Shown here piece by piece: positions 17,729-26,327 of a DNA stretch of 64,000 nt (position 1 is its first letter; every line of letters starts with the position of its first letter). Source of the DNA: Paludibacteraceae bacterium (GTDB lineage: Bacteria; Bacteroidota; Bacteroidia; Bacteroidales; Paludibacteraceae); NCBI GenBank assembly GCA_017503075.1, contig JAFVTU010000021.1, forward strand, positions 1-64,000. Direction: 5' to 3'. Below the pieces are notes generated by a model. The model saw nothing but the letters and a program-made list of their open reading frames with translations. It ran no database searches and had not been told where the DNA came from. A program made the position numbers and the translations under genes.

Positions 17729-18451
17729 TTATCGTCTAAACTCCGCCAATACAATGGCTGTGGCAATGCTGACATTGAGGCTCTCGGAGGTAGGTTCGTT
17801 GGGTGGGTAAGATGGAATAAATAGCGGATGGGTGATCAGTTGCCGCACCTGAGGCGAGATGCCATTGCCTTCGTTACCCATGATAATTACCCCCTGCTGC
17901 CGATTAGGGATAGCATTATTATCGTACATATTCTTACCTTCGAGCAATGTGCCATAGAGCGGCATGCCCTGTTGGTGGAGCTGTGCAAGCGTTTGAGGCA
18001 AATCCACATAATGCAGTCGTACGCGCGCCAGCGCGCCCATGGTGGCTTGAACTACCTTGGGGTTGAAACAATCCGCCGTATCACGGGAACAGAGTATGTC
18101 GTGAATACCGAACCAGTCACATGTGCGGATGATGGTACCTAAGTTACCTGGATCCTGGACGCCATCTAGAGCAAGGATGAGGCTGGATAGTGGATATTGG
18201 TTATTGGGTATTGGTTTGCGGAAGACAGCGATGACGCCTTGGGGATTGCGCAGCGATGACATCTGCTCAATCTCCACAGCAGAAGCATTATCGGGAGTGG
18301 CGAGTAGCAGCAACTCGAATGCTCCGCGAAGGTCGTTGACACATTTTTCGCCCTCAGCCACAAATACTCCCTCCGCATCGCGGAACTTCTTTTGTTGCAG
18401 ACTGCGCACCCATTTTACTTGTGCTTTGCTAAGATGCTCACTCATAACCAT
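17729..18451 (-). CDS. SpoU/TrmH family RNA 2'-O-ribose methyltransferase
   Basis: 240 residues: an N-terminal RNA-binding region (FVAEGEKCVNDL) and the SPOUT knot domain with DPGNLGTIIRTCDWFG, IMGNEGNGIS and NVSIATAIVLAEF. It transfers methyl from S-adenosylmethionine to a ribose in rRNA or tRNA; the target cannot be told. Two starts are possible (18451, 18445), only 7-13 nt from the predicted transcript start. Residues near 75-88 (PIPNNQYPLSS) are coded by a 7-bp-period repeat at 18185-18212, placed in the linker between the two domains. Confidence 0.9.
   Translation of the reverse strand: MVMSEHLSKAQVKWVRSLQQKKFRDAEGVFVAEGEKCVNDLRGAFELLLLATPDNASAVEIEQMSSLRNPQGVIAVFRKPIPNNQYPLSSLILALDGVQDPGNLGTIIRTCDWFGIHDILCSRDTADCFNPKVVQATMGALARVRLHYVDLPQTLAQLHQQGMPLYGTLLEGKNMYDNNAIPNRQQGVIIMGNEGNGISPQVRQLITHPLFIPSYPPNEPTSESLNVSIATAIVLAEFRR
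18185..18212. repeat. Heptad repeat array inside the SpoU gene
   Basis: Four units in exact phase (GGATAGT, GGATATT, GGTTATT, GGGTATT at 18185, 18192, 18199 and 18206), read in frame on the minus strand as part of PIPNNQYPLSS in a domain linker. Confidence 0.75.
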
Positions 18452-18464
18452 AGATTTTGCTGCG

Positions 18465-18495
18465 CAAAGGTATAAAAAAAAAACTATAACTGCAA
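18465..18495 (-). promoter_or_regulatory. Bacteroidota promoter for spoU and the GDPD gene
   Basis: On the minus strand TTG (18493-18495), 20 bp, TACCTTTG (18465-18472). It is divergent from the SRP RNA promoter. Confidence 0.75.
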
Positions 18496-18533
18496 GAAAA
18501 ATGCACTAAAAAACACATTTTTTTGCATTTTTC

Positions 18534-18564
18534 TTGTGTATGTGCATTTTTTGTTGTACCTTTG
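18534..18564 (+). promoter_or_regulatory. Bacteroidota promoter for the SRP RNA
   Basis: TTG (18534-18536, TTGTGTATGTG), 20 bp, TACCTTTG (18557-18564) then CAG. The RNA would start near 18571-18575. Confidence 0.8.
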
Positions 18565-18574
18565 CAGGCGATTT

Positions 18575-18679
18575 AGGGTAAGTCCTACACGACCAGCTCC
18601 CTCTGAACTCCCCCAGGTCTTGATCGAAGCAAGGGTAAGAGGTTGTAGCGGTGCGATGTAGTCAGCTTACCCTTTTTTT
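18575..18679 (+). ncRNA. ffs: Signal recognition particle 4.5S RNA (small SRP RNA)
   Basis: About 100 nt. It is closed by GGGTAAG (18576-18582) with CTTACCC (18666-18672) and ends in seven T. The centre, with CCCCAGGTCTTGATCGAAGC and the following AAGGG, fits the conserved Ffh-binding loop of bacterial SRP RNA. The flanks CTACACGACCAGC and GGTTGTAGCGGTGCGATG fit the Bacteroidota form. It assembles with Ffh (encoded at 48348-49655) to target signal-bearing ribosomes to the membrane. A promoter directly in front and no open frame support an RNA gene. The identification rests on recalled family sequence, not on a covariance search. Confidence 0.88.
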
Positions 18680-18704
18680 GTCGCATGGTGACAAAGGAGG
18701 ATAG

Positions 18705-18749
18705 AGTTTTAAAAGTTTTAAGGGTTTTAAGAGTTTTAAAGGATATTAA
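18705..18749 (+). repeat. 9-bp-period repeat before the helicase gene
   Basis: Units AGTTTTAAA, AGTTTTAAG, GGTTTTAAG and AGTTTTAAA at 18705, 18714, 18723 and 18732, then GGATATTAAG, ending 3 bp before the ATG at 18753. Confidence 0.8.
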
Positions 18750-18752
18750 GAA

Positions 18753-20264
18753 ATGCTGGAGCAGTTTATTAAAAATAGAATCATTGCGCAATTGCCATTT
18801 GAAGCAAACAAAGGGCAACTGGAGTTATTGGATAAACTGAGCCAGTTTATTGTATCCCCCACCCCACGCAAAGCATTTATTTTGCGCGGCTATGCGGGAA
18901 CTGGTAAGACTAGCATCATGGCTGCATTGGTACATGCAATGCGAGAGCTTAAACAGCAAATCGTGTTGCTGGCTCCCACTGGTAGGGCTGCAAAGGTGCT
19001 ATCTAAATACGCACAGACGCCCGCCTACACAATACACAAATATATTTACAGGGTGCGTTCGAAGAGCGCGCCTAGTTTAGAGGACGCTACGCTACAGTCT
19101 AAAGGCGAAAGACAGGCGTTTAGTCTGAGAGATAATCTGCACAAGAACACGCTATTTATTGTGGACGAGGCGTCCATGATCAGCGGGCTGAGAGACAATC
19201 CTATATTTGGTTCTGGCATGCTGCTAGAGGACCTAGTGCGCTATGTGTACGGTGGTGAAGGTTGCAGCATGCTAGTATTGGGTGATGACGCGCAGTTGCC
19301 ACCAGTGGGTTCGAATCAATCCCCTGCATTGAATAGCGAATATATGACTGGATATCAATTACATGTACAATCACATGTATTGACCGAAGTAGCCCGTCAA
19401 GCGAGCGATAGTGGCATCTTAGAGAACGCCACACGGCTACGCCCATTGGCATTGGGGTGCGCGAGCGCACCCAGTTTAGAGGACGGCATCAAGCGCCTAC
19501 AGAACGCTACGCTACAGTTTAGAGGCAAGGAGGATTTCTGGGACATGCTGGAGTTCGGAGAGGATGTGCAAACGGTATCGGGCGCGGACCTACTAGAAGT
19601 TTTGGAACAGTCGTACAACGAAGTGGGAGAAGAAGAGACAATACTGCTAACCCGCACCAACAAACGAACGAATATCTACAACCAAGGCATACGCGCTCGC
19701 ATCTTATGGAGAGAAGATGAAATAAGTAGCGGCGACAGGTTGATGGTGTGTAAGAACAATTATTTCTGGACCGAGAAATACGAGGATTTGCCTTTTTTGG
19801 CCAATGGAGACATGCTGGAGGTAGTTAGATTGCGCAATGAGCGGGAGATGTACGGCTATCACTTTGTAGATGCCCAATTGAGATCGTTGGACTATGATTG
19901 GGAAATTGATGTTGTGCTATGGATAGATACCATGCACAGCGACAATCCAGAAGCCAATCAAAAGATGCAAAAAGACTTATTTTACAAGATTGCAGAAGAC
20001 TACCTAGAACTGCAAAACAGCCGAAAGAAATTAATCGAAACTATCTATCAATCACCCTATTACAATGCCTTGCAGGTACGTATGGCGTATGCCATTACAG
20101 GGCATAAGTCACAAGGTGGACAATGGCAGCGCGTGTTCATTGATCCAAATATAGGAGGCGAGAGGCGAGAGGTTAAAGGCAACGAGGCGAGAGACTTCTA
20201 CAGATGGTTATACACCGCCATTACTCGTGCTACAAAGAAAGTTTATTTCATAAAAAACAAATAA
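18753..20264 (+). CDS. ATP-dependent RecD-like DNA helicase (UvrD/PcrA C-terminal type)
   Basis: 503 residues. Walker A GYAGTGKTS (46-54), Walker B FIVDEASM (near 135), a VLGDDAQLPPVG motif, an arginine motif (LLTRTNKRTN) and the C-terminal helicase motif YAITGHKSQGGQW are all present, as in the RecD/TraA-like helicases common in Bacteroidota. It probably unwinds DNA in repair or recombination. Three stretches look inserted by spacer repeats: about residues 101-118 (SAPSLEDATLQSKGER), about 235-258 (SAPSLED..ATLQFRGK) and about 468-480 (GERREVKGNEA). The first and third lie in poorly conserved loops. The gene follows the SRP RNA terminator. Confidence 0.88.
   Translation: MLEQFIKNRIIAQLPFEANKGQLELLDKLSQFIVSPTPRKAFILRGYAGTGKTSIMAALVHAMRELKQQIVLLAPTGRAAKVLSKYAQTPAYTIHKYIYRVRSKSAPSLEDATLQSKGERQAFSLRDNLHKNTLFIVDEASMISGLRDNPIFGSGMLLEDLVRYVYGGEGCSMLVLGDDAQLPPVGSNQSPALNSEYMTGYQLHVQSHVLTEVARQASDSGILENATRLRPLALGCASAPSLEDGIKRLQNATLQFRGKEDFWDMLEFGEDVQTVSGADLLEVLEQSYNEVGEEETILLTRTNKRTNIYNQGIRARILWREDEISSGDRLMVCKNNYFWTEKYEDLPFLANGDMLEVVRLRNEREMYGYHFVDAQLRSLDYDWEIDVVLWIDTMHSDNPEANQKMQKDLFYKIAEDYLELQNSRKKLIETIYQSPYYNALQVRMAYAITGHKSQGGQWQRVFIDPNIGGERREVKGNEARDFYRWLYTAITRATKKVYFIKNK
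19053..19105 (+). repeat. GTTTAGAGGACGC-type hairpin element inside the helicase gene, copy 1
   Basis: Contains GCGCGCCTAGTTTAGAGGAC and CTACGCTACAGTCTAAAGGC, and codes SAPSLEDATLQSKG. It matches copy 2 in the same gene and the rsmG spacer (GTTTAGAGGACGC..GCGCTAC at 26281). Confidence 0.75.
19455..19527 (+). repeat. GTTTAGAGGACGC-type hairpin element inside the helicase gene, copy 2
   Basis: Starts with the inverted repeat GGGTGCGC-GA-GCGCACCC (19455-19472), then AGTTTAGAGGACG and ACGCTACGCTACAGTTTAGA. It codes SAPSLEDGIKRLQNATLQFR, nearly the peptide of copy 1 with about seven residues added. Confidence 0.75.
20156..20191 (+). repeat. Heptad repeat array inside the helicase gene, copy 3 region
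   Basis: AGGCGAG, AGGCGAG, AGGTTAA, an 8-bp AGGCAACG and AGGCGAG at 20156-20191, in frame as GERREVKGNEAR between the strand-annealing motif and the last helicase motif. Confidence 0.75.
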
Positions 20265-20268
20265 ACAC

Positions 20269-20299
20269 TTGCATATGTCAAAAAAATGTTGTACCTTTG
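20269..20299 (+). promoter_or_regulatory. Bacteroidota promoter for the DUF5723/OmpA gene pair
   Basis: TTG (20269-20271, TTGCATATGT), 20 bp, TACCTTTG (20292-20299) then CAG. It starts 5 bp after the helicase stop codon. Confidence 0.8.
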
Positions 20300-20380
20300 C
20301 AGGCAAATGTATATCACTCTATCACGGCTGATATATGTTCGCTTTGAAAAACTTACAAATATTAATAAAATAATAAAAAC

Positions 20381-22264
20381 ATGAAACACTTTTTTTCCTC
20401 TTTCCTATTCGTAGTGCTCATATGTACAGCACTGATATGGCATGGATGCGAAGCAGATGTGGATGTGAACAATATTGACACCTCTGTGAAAGTAGATGCC
20501 ACCGTAGCGTTACCAATTGGTTCGGTAAATGCCACTATTGGAGATTTTGTGGGCAATGGTACGTGGGGGATATTTGTAGATTCGCTTGACAACAAAGGTG
20601 TATTGACCTTTAAAGACACGTTCAGTATTGAGCGTAAGTTCCACAAGTTGGATTTGAGTAAATATCTCAGCAAAACACAACTTACGATGGATGTGTACAA
20701 CAACCTGAAAGACAACCATGTCTTAGTGGACGGAAAAATTACAGGTACAGGTATCACCGTGCCATTGGAATTTCCTTTGACATTGAAGTTGGATGGAATA
20801 AACAATGACGAGAGTTATCAGCGTCTAGACAGTGCATTGATTAAGCAAGCTAGTTTTGTGAGCAACATTAAGCAATTGGGCGGCTTGCCATTGAAGTGGG
20901 AATGGATTGAGAAAGTGACTATTACCTTGGGCGAAGCCTTCCATAAGGAGGGTGGCAATGTGATAACCGTATATACGAAGGGTGACCCAGGTGGATATGG
21001 TCAAGACATTGAGATTAATGTAGAAGATTTCTCTATGAACTTGATGAAAAATTCGAACTTAGATCCTACTAAAGATGCAGACAAATATGTCCAAAACAAT
21101 GTGAATGATTCTTGTGATTTTAATGTCACGATATATGTCAACATCCCTACTTCAGCGGGTGTGATTGAGGTGCCTTCATCCTCGGCTTTCCAATATTATC
21201 TCGGCGTAAAATTCATTGATTATCATGCCATTTGGGGAATGTTTAAGCCTAGCAGCGACATGTCCGACGAGGCAGAGATCTCGCTAGCGAAGGAATGGGA
21301 TTCTTGGAAATTGTTTAAGGCCGCAAAATTGCCATTTGCCGACCCTAAAGTGGATATGAAAGTGACCACCCACATTGCAGGCGCATTGGTGATGAACGGT
21401 GACTATCTCTATGTAAAGGATAGCAACGGAGAGCAAGTGAATGCCACTTTTGAAGGAAGAACATATCTAGAAAAACACTTCGTAGAGGGTGAGTATTTGA
21501 GTTTGGACAGCGAGATTGGAGATTCGGCTACAATGCATGTATTGTTTGACAAAGACCCTGCTCGCGGTCGCATTGACCGATTATTCACACTTCAACCAGA
21601 TTACTTGGGATATAAGTTCTCGATAGAGTTTGACCGTCATAAAAGTCCTCAAATTCGTATTACGAGCAACACCAACATTCGTATAGATGCAGAATGCGAA
21701 TTGCCATTTATGTTCAATGAAGGCGTAAGATTGGGCTATTCAGACACCATTACCAACATTGACCTGAGTATGGTGACATTGGATTCCTTGTTAGCATCTG
21801 TGCCAGATGTGATAGATACCATCCAAGAGGCGAAACTGACAGTGGCCTTGCAGATTGAGAATACAATACCACTGCAGATCAAGGGTTCGTTTGTGTGCCT
21901 AGATGAGAACAACAACGTGCTACTTGACCCAGATACTCAGGAGCCATTCTTGATTGCGGGTATTGACACATTACTCATTCCTACGCCAGATTACACCTTC
22001 AATCCATCAACAGCTAGTTGGGATATCAAGGGTGGTAAGATGATTAAGACACTTGAAGTAGATAAAGATGACCTCAATACATTGGCCAAGATTAAGAACA
22101 TAGTATTCGATGCATCGTTGGATGATGAGTCATTGGATTATGTATATGATAAGGGATACTTCAATGTCAAGTTGACTGAATACGAAGGTTTGACCATCAA
22201 GCTTGGCGTAGGCGCTGATGTAGAAGCAATATTGGGACTTGATTCATTATTTAATCAGCAATAA
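20381..22264 (+). CDS. Conserved Bacteroidales envelope protein, possibly a lipoprotein, function unknown
   Basis: 627 residues. An N-terminal hydrophobic signal ends with HGC-EAD (Cys at about 23), a loose lipobox, so the protein may be lipid-anchored in the outer membrane. The rest is beta-rich without a motif I can name; DVDVNNIDTSVKVDATVALP and the later repeated SIEF/DRHKSPQIRI segments suggest beta-sandwich domains. It is 16 bp upstream of the DUF5723/OmpA gene and shares its promoter, so the two probably act together at the cell surface. Related two-gene units occur in other Bacteroidales as far as I recall. No function is proposed. Confidence 0.7.
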   Translation: MKHFFSSFLFVVLICTALIWHGCEADVDVNNIDTSVKVDATVALPIGSVNATIGDFVGNGTWGIFVDSLDNKGVLTFKDTFSIERKFHKLDLSKYLSKTQLTMDVYNNLKDNHVLVDGKITGTGITVPLEFPLTLKLDGINNDESYQRLDSALIKQASFVSNIKQLGGLPLKWEWIEKVTITLGEAFHKEGGNVITVYTKGDPGGYGQDIEINVEDFSMNLMKNSNLDPTKDADKYVQNNVNDSCDFNVTIYVNIPTSAGVIEVPSSSAFQYYLGVKFIDYHAIWGMFKPSSDMSDEAEISLAKEWDSWKLFKAAKLPFADPKVDMKVTTHIAGALVMNGDYLYVKDSNGEQVNATFEGRTYLEKHFVEGEYLSLDSEIGDSATMHVLFDKDPARGRIDRLFTLQPDYLGYKFSIEFDRHKSPQIRITSNTNIRIDAECELPFMFNEGVRLGYSDTITNIDLSMVTLDSLLASVPDVIDTIQEAKLTVALQIENTIPLQIKGSFVCLDENNNVLLDPDTQEPFLIAGIDTLLIPTPDYTFNPSTASWDIKGGKMIKTLEVDKDDLNTLAKIKNIVFDASLDDESLDYVYDKGYFNVKLTEYEGLTIKLGVGADVEAILGLDSLFNQQ

Positions 22265-22280
22265 TTAGGAGGACACAGAT

Positions 22281-24815
22281 ATGAAAAAAACATTACGCAC
22301 ATTATTAACAGGTATTCTCCTTGCGGCAACATCGATGGCTAGTGCTCAGCAAGTGAACACATTGTATTTCTTAGAAAATGCGCCCATGCGACATACCATC
22401 AACCCTGCATTTCAGCCGACCAGTAACTTCTATCTCACTCTCCCTGTGATAGGTTATACTAGTTTCTGGGCAGGCACCAATACATGGACAATGTCCGACT
22501 TCATCTTTAAGGGAGTGAATGGCAACACGATTACTCCGTTTCACCCAGATGCTCCCACTGATTGGTTAGAGAATAAGCCAGAGATGTTCTCTGTGGATGC
22601 TGATTTCGACCTGAACATATTGAGTTTTGGTTTCCGCATCAAAGAAAATGGGTACTTCCATGTAAATATCTCAGAGCATCTATATATGGATGCGGGCATG
22701 TCGAGTGCAATATTTGGGATTAATCGTATCAACACCACGCAACCAACTAACTTGTCGCTGGGTGTCAATGCATCCGTTTATACCAACATTGCTCTAGGAT
22801 ACTCGCATAAGATCAACGAGCATTGGACAGTCGGAGGAAAGCTCAAGATACTAGTCGGGCAAGCCACATTGCAAGCACAGGTCGATAATTTGAAATTTGT
22901 TTCTACCACCGACTCTACTCATGTTATCGGAAATGGTCATATATATGCAGCAGCTCCATTGCAATGGCAAAAAATGCCAACCAATGTGAATGATTTGGGA
23001 GATGTTGATATACAGAATATGCTATTTGATTCCAGTCTTCCACTAAAGGATCAGATCATGGAGTTGATTCGACCAGCAGGTATGGGTGCGGCATTTGATT
23101 TGGGTGCCACCTACAAGCCCATCAAAAATCTGCAGATCACGGCATCGGTTACTGACTTAGGATTCATGCGATGGAGTCGTCATGCAAAGGCAGATGTATC
23201 AATGAATCACACTTTTAAGGGCATTGACCTGCACTATACTGATTTAACAGGTGATACCTTGAACGGAGTGATAGATGAAGTGCTGGCTGGTTTTGCGGAT
23301 GGTCTGGAAATCTCTGACATCAACAACACACTTCTACCAGAGACGAGGATGCTAACTGCCAACTTGAATGTAGGTATTGATGCTAATTTCTGGAAGAATC
23401 GCATTGGTATTGGTATTTATTCTCGCACACGCTTTTACAACAATCGTATTACGGAAGAAGTAACAGTGGGTGCAGCACTTCGTCCTGCCAACTGGTTCCA
23501 ATTGGCAGCAAGCTATTCCATTATCAACGGTCGTTCGAGCAATATGGGTGCAGCATTATTGTTTGCTCCATATGACGGATTGATGCTCACTTTGGCAACT
23601 GATTATGTGCCACTGACTTATGCAAAAGCAGCGTCAAGCATAGGGGATATTCCATTACCATACAAGACCCCAGGTCTAAACTTGTCATTTGGTATAGCTA
23701 TTGTTGCGGGTACTAATCACAAGGAGAAGAATAAAGACAAAGATAAAGATGGTATCTTTGACAAGCTGGATATGTGTCCTAACACCCCACTCAATGTGAG
23801 TGTGGATGAGATGGGTTGTCCGTTGGATAGCGATGGGGACGGTATCGCCGATTATATGGATGAATGTCCATACACCCCATCGGCAGCATATGGTCTGATA
23901 GATACAGTAGGTTGTCCACTGGATAGCGATGGAGACAGCATATACGACTATCTAGACCAATGTCCAAATACACCTGCAGAAGGTGCTGCTCATGTAGATG
24001 CCAACGGTTGTCTATTAGATAGCGACGGCGACGGTGTATATGACTACCTTGACCAATGTCCTGGTACACCAGAGGCAGCACACGGTATGGTTGACACTCT
24101 AGGATGTCCGCTGGATAGCGACGGCGACGGTGTATATGACTATCTAGACCAATGTCCTAATACACCAGCAGAAGCACGCGGATTAGTAGATGAGAAGGGT
24201 TGCCCAATAGATAGCGACCAAGATGGCGTATTTGACTACTGCGACAAGTGTCCTAACACTATAGCAGCGGCTCGTAATCATGTAGATAGTTTGGGTTGTC
24301 CATTGGATAGCGATGGCGATGGTGTATATGACTATGAAGATGAGTGTCCAACTGTTGTAGGTGTAAAGGAGAATAAAGGTTGCCCTGAGGTAAAACGCGA
24401 AATACGCAACTTGCTCAACAAGGCAATGTCTGGTATTCAATTTGAGAATGGTAAATCAACCATCAAGACCACTTCTCACAAGCTTCTGAATGACATTGCC
24501 AAAGTATTTATTGAGAACCCTACCTATATGATAGAGATACAAGGTCACACAGATAATGTAGGTAAATACACTTCGAATGTCACATTATCGGAGCGTCGTG
24601 CCAATGCTGTACGTGCATACTTGGTTAAGCAAGGTGTGCCTGCATCACGCTTGACTGCTCACGGCTATGGTCCAGATCTACCAATTGCAGATAATAAGAC
24701 AGCCGAAGGACGCGCAAAGAACCGTCGTGTAGAGTTTAATATCACTTTCGAGGAAATCACCTATGAAACGGTTTATGATCGTGTACAAGGAAATGATTCA
24801 ACAATTACAAAATAA
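22281..24815 (+). CDS. DUF5723 outer-membrane protein with TSP type-3 repeats and OmpA C-terminal domain
   Basis: 844 residues with a signal peptide (ending SASAQ-like ASAQQ). The first ~470 residues resemble DUF5723 (NTLYFLENAPMRHTINPAFQP), a beta-barrel-like domain. Then come seven calcium-binding thrombospondin type-3 repeats (DSDGDGVYDYLDQCPNTP pattern, 32 residues each), and an OmpA peptidoglycan-binding domain (IQFENGKSTIK, IQGHTDNVG, LSERRANAVRAYL, NRRVEFN). It probably links the outer membrane to peptidoglycan across a rigid Ca-binding stalk. It is co-transcribed with the gene upstream. Confidence 0.88.
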   Translation: MKKTLRTLLTGILLAATSMASAQQVNTLYFLENAPMRHTINPAFQPTSNFYLTLPVIGYTSFWAGTNTWTMSDFIFKGVNGNTITPFHPDAPTDWLENKPEMFSVDADFDLNILSFGFRIKENGYFHVNISEHLYMDAGMSSAIFGINRINTTQPTNLSLGVNASVYTNIALGYSHKINEHWTVGGKLKILVGQATLQAQVDNLKFVSTTDSTHVIGNGHIYAAAPLQWQKMPTNVNDLGDVDIQNMLFDSSLPLKDQIMELIRPAGMGAAFDLGATYKPIKNLQITASVTDLGFMRWSRHAKADVSMNHTFKGIDLHYTDLTGDTLNGVIDEVLAGFADGLEISDINNTLLPETRMLTANLNVGIDANFWKNRIGIGIYSRTRFYNNRITEEVTVGAALRPANWFQLAASYSIINGRSSNMGAALLFAPYDGLMLTLATDYVPLTYAKAASSIGDIPLPYKTPGLNLSFGIAIVAGTNHKEKNKDKDKDGIFDKLDMCPNTPLNVSVDEMGCPLDSDGDGIADYMDECPYTPSAAYGLIDTVGCPLDSDGDSIYDYLDQCPNTPAEGAAHVDANGCLLDSDGDGVYDYLDQCPGTPEAAHGMVDTLGCPLDSDGDGVYDYLDQCPNTPAEARGLVDEKGCPIDSDQDGVFDYCDKCPNTIAAARNHVDSLGCPLDSDGDGVYDYEDECPTVVGVKENKGCPEVKREIRNLLNKAMSGIQFENGKSTIKTTSHKLLNDIAKVFIENPTYMIEIQGHTDNVGKYTSNVTLSERRANAVRAYLVKQGVPASRLTAHGYGPDLPIADNKTAEGRAKNRRVEFNITFEEITYETVYDRVQGNDSTITK
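23741..24358 (+). repeat. Tandem 96-bp repeats coding TSP type-3 units
   Basis: Seven units with the core DSDGDGxxDYxDxCPxTP. The middle ones are nearly identical in DNA (GATAGCGACGGCGACGGTGT occurs at two places), which points to recent expansion or gene conversion. Confidence 0.8.
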
Positions 24816-24838
24816 AAACAGACATAACCAATTACAAT

Positions 24839-25555
24839 ATGGGAAGAGCTTTTGAATATCGCAAAGCGACAAAATTGAAACGTTGGGGGCATATGGCCCG
24901 AGTATTCACTAAATTGGGTAAGGAAATCACTATGGCAGCACGCGATGGTGGTCCAGACCCAGATAGTAACCCTCGTCTTCGTACATTGATGCAACAATGT
25001 AAGAAGGAGAATATGCCTAAAGAGAATATCGAGCGTGCCATCAAGAAAGCTACCGACAAGTCTTCTGAGGGTTACAAAGAGATTTGCTACGAGGGATATG
25101 GCCCTCACGGCGTAGCCATCTTCGTTGAGACTGCTACTGACAACAATATGCGAACTGTAGCTAATATCCGCAGTTACTTCACTAAACATGGTGGTAGCCT
25201 CGGAACACAAGGTTGCTTGCAATTCCTCTTTGAACGCAAAGCTTGCTTCACCGTAGCAGCAAAAGAAGGAGTAGATCTAGACGAACTGGAGTTGGAGTTG
25301 ATTGACTTCGGTGTAGAAGAACTAGGTCATGATGAGGAAGAAGGCACTATCGTTATCTATGGCGATTTCAACCAATACTCTCAAATGCAAAAGTATTTGG
25401 AGGACAATGGTTTCGAGATCCAGTCATGCGAGTTCGTTCGTATCCCTAACGATACCAAGACCCTCAGCGATGAGGAGATGGAGAGCGTACAAAAACTCAT
25501 TGACCGCATTGAGGAAGATGAGGATGTACAGAATGTGTTTACCAATATAGGTTAA
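24839..25555 (+). CDS. YebC/PmpR family (TACO1-like) protein
   Basis: 238 residues, full length, colinear with YebC: MGRAFEYRKATKLKRWGHMAR, DNPRLR-like SNPRLRTLMQQCKKENMPKENIERAIKKA, GYGPHGVAIFVETATDN and HGGSLGTQGCLQFLFERK. Members were annotated as DNA-binding regulators. More recent work on the family points to a ribosome-associated role that relieves translation stalling. The acidic C-terminus (RIEEDEDVQNV) is normal. It lies 23 bp after the OmpA gene and could be read from the same promoter. Confidence 0.93.
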   Translation: MGRAFEYRKATKLKRWGHMARVFTKLGKEITMAARDGGPDPDSNPRLRTLMQQCKKENMPKENIERAIKKATDKSSEGYKEICYEGYGPHGVAIFVETATDNNMRTVANIRSYFTKHGGSLGTQGCLQFLFERKACFTVAAKEGVDLDELELELIDFGVEELGHDEEEGTIVIYGDFNQYSQMQKYLEDNGFEIQSCEFVRIPNDTKTLSDEEMESVQKLIDRIEEDEDVQNVFTNIG

Positions 25556-25625
25556 AGGACGCTTCGCTATAGGATGGCGCTTTGCGCTTAAAGGTGTAGG
25601 GTGTAAAGTGTAAAGGCGAGAGTAT
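25556..25625 (+). repeat. Mini-hairpins plus heptad array in front of rsmG
   Basis: GGACGCTTCGCTATAGGATG and GGCGCTTTGCGCTTAAAGG mini-hairpins (25558-25592) run into five 7-bp units at 25591, 25598, 25605, 25612 and 25619. The ATG of rsmG begins exactly at the next base. Confidence 0.85.
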
Positions 25626-26279
25626 ATGACAGAGATGATTAACTCATTAGATTATGCAGGTGTAGAGTGCATCAAGGAGCATTTCTCCTTGACGCCTCTG
25701 CAAGTGCAACAATTCACGGCATTGGGAGAGTTGTACCGCGATTGGAATGCCAAAATCAATGTCATCTCTCGCAAAGATATTGATAACCTGTATCCACATC
25801 ATATCATCCACTCATTGGCTATTGCCAAAGTGCTTCATTTTCAGCCAGGTACTACCCTACTGGATGTAGGCACAGGCGGAGGTTTCCCCGGTATTCCATT
25901 AGCGATTTTGTTTCCCGAGTGCCAATTTACCCTGATTGATAGCATCGGCAAGAAGATTAAAGTAGCATCTGAAATCGCCAAAGCGATTGGACTACAGAAT
26001 GTAACTTGTATTCAAGAGCGCGCAGAGCAAGAACAGGGCAAGTATGATTTTGTGATCAGCCGTGCCGTAATGCCACTGCCTGATCTTGTAAAACTCATCC
26101 GCAAGAATGTAAGTCATAGCCATAAGAATGCTATGCCAAACGGATTGATGGTGCTCAAGGGCGGTAACCTAGAAGGCGAGACACATCTCTATCGCAAGTA
26201 TGTAGAAATCACGGACATATCAACGATATTCAAGGATGATTGGTACAAAGAGAAAGCCGTGGTATATCTACCGCTTTAG
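25626..26279 (+). CDS. rsmG: 16S rRNA (guanine-527-N7)-methyltransferase RsmG
   Basis: 217 residues, usual length. The Rossmann SAM site LLDVGTGGGFPGIPLAILFP is followed by TLIDSIGKKIKVASEIAKAIGLQNV and VISRAVMPLPDLVKL, all typical of RsmG/GidB. It modifies G527 of 16S rRNA in the decoding region; loss in other bacteria gives low-level streptomycin resistance. The start codon sits at the edge of the heptad array and the stop codon lies in the next repeat element. Confidence 0.95.
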   Translation: MTEMINSLDYAGVECIKEHFSLTPLQVQQFTALGELYRDWNAKINVISRKDIDNLYPHHIIHSLAIAKVLHFQPGTTLLDVGTGGGFPGIPLAILFPECQFTLIDSIGKKIKVASEIAKAIGLQNVTCIQERAEQEQGKYDFVISRAVMPLPDLVKLIRKNVSHSHKNAMPNGLMVLKGGNLEGETHLYRKYVEITDISTIFKDDWYKEKAVVYLPL

Positions 26280-26320
26280 TGTTTAGAGGACGCTGCGCTA
26301 CTGGTTAGTGTTTAGAGGGT
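26275..26320 (+). repeat. GTTTAGAGGACGC-type element in the rsmG-MBL spacer
   Basis: TAGTGTTTAGAGGACGC and GCGCTACTGG, then a second TTAGTGTTTAGAGGG. The rsmG stop (26277-26279) is inside it. This is the free-standing version of the element found inside the helicase and DUF4831 genes. Confidence 0.75.
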
Positions 26321-26327
26321 AAAAGTG

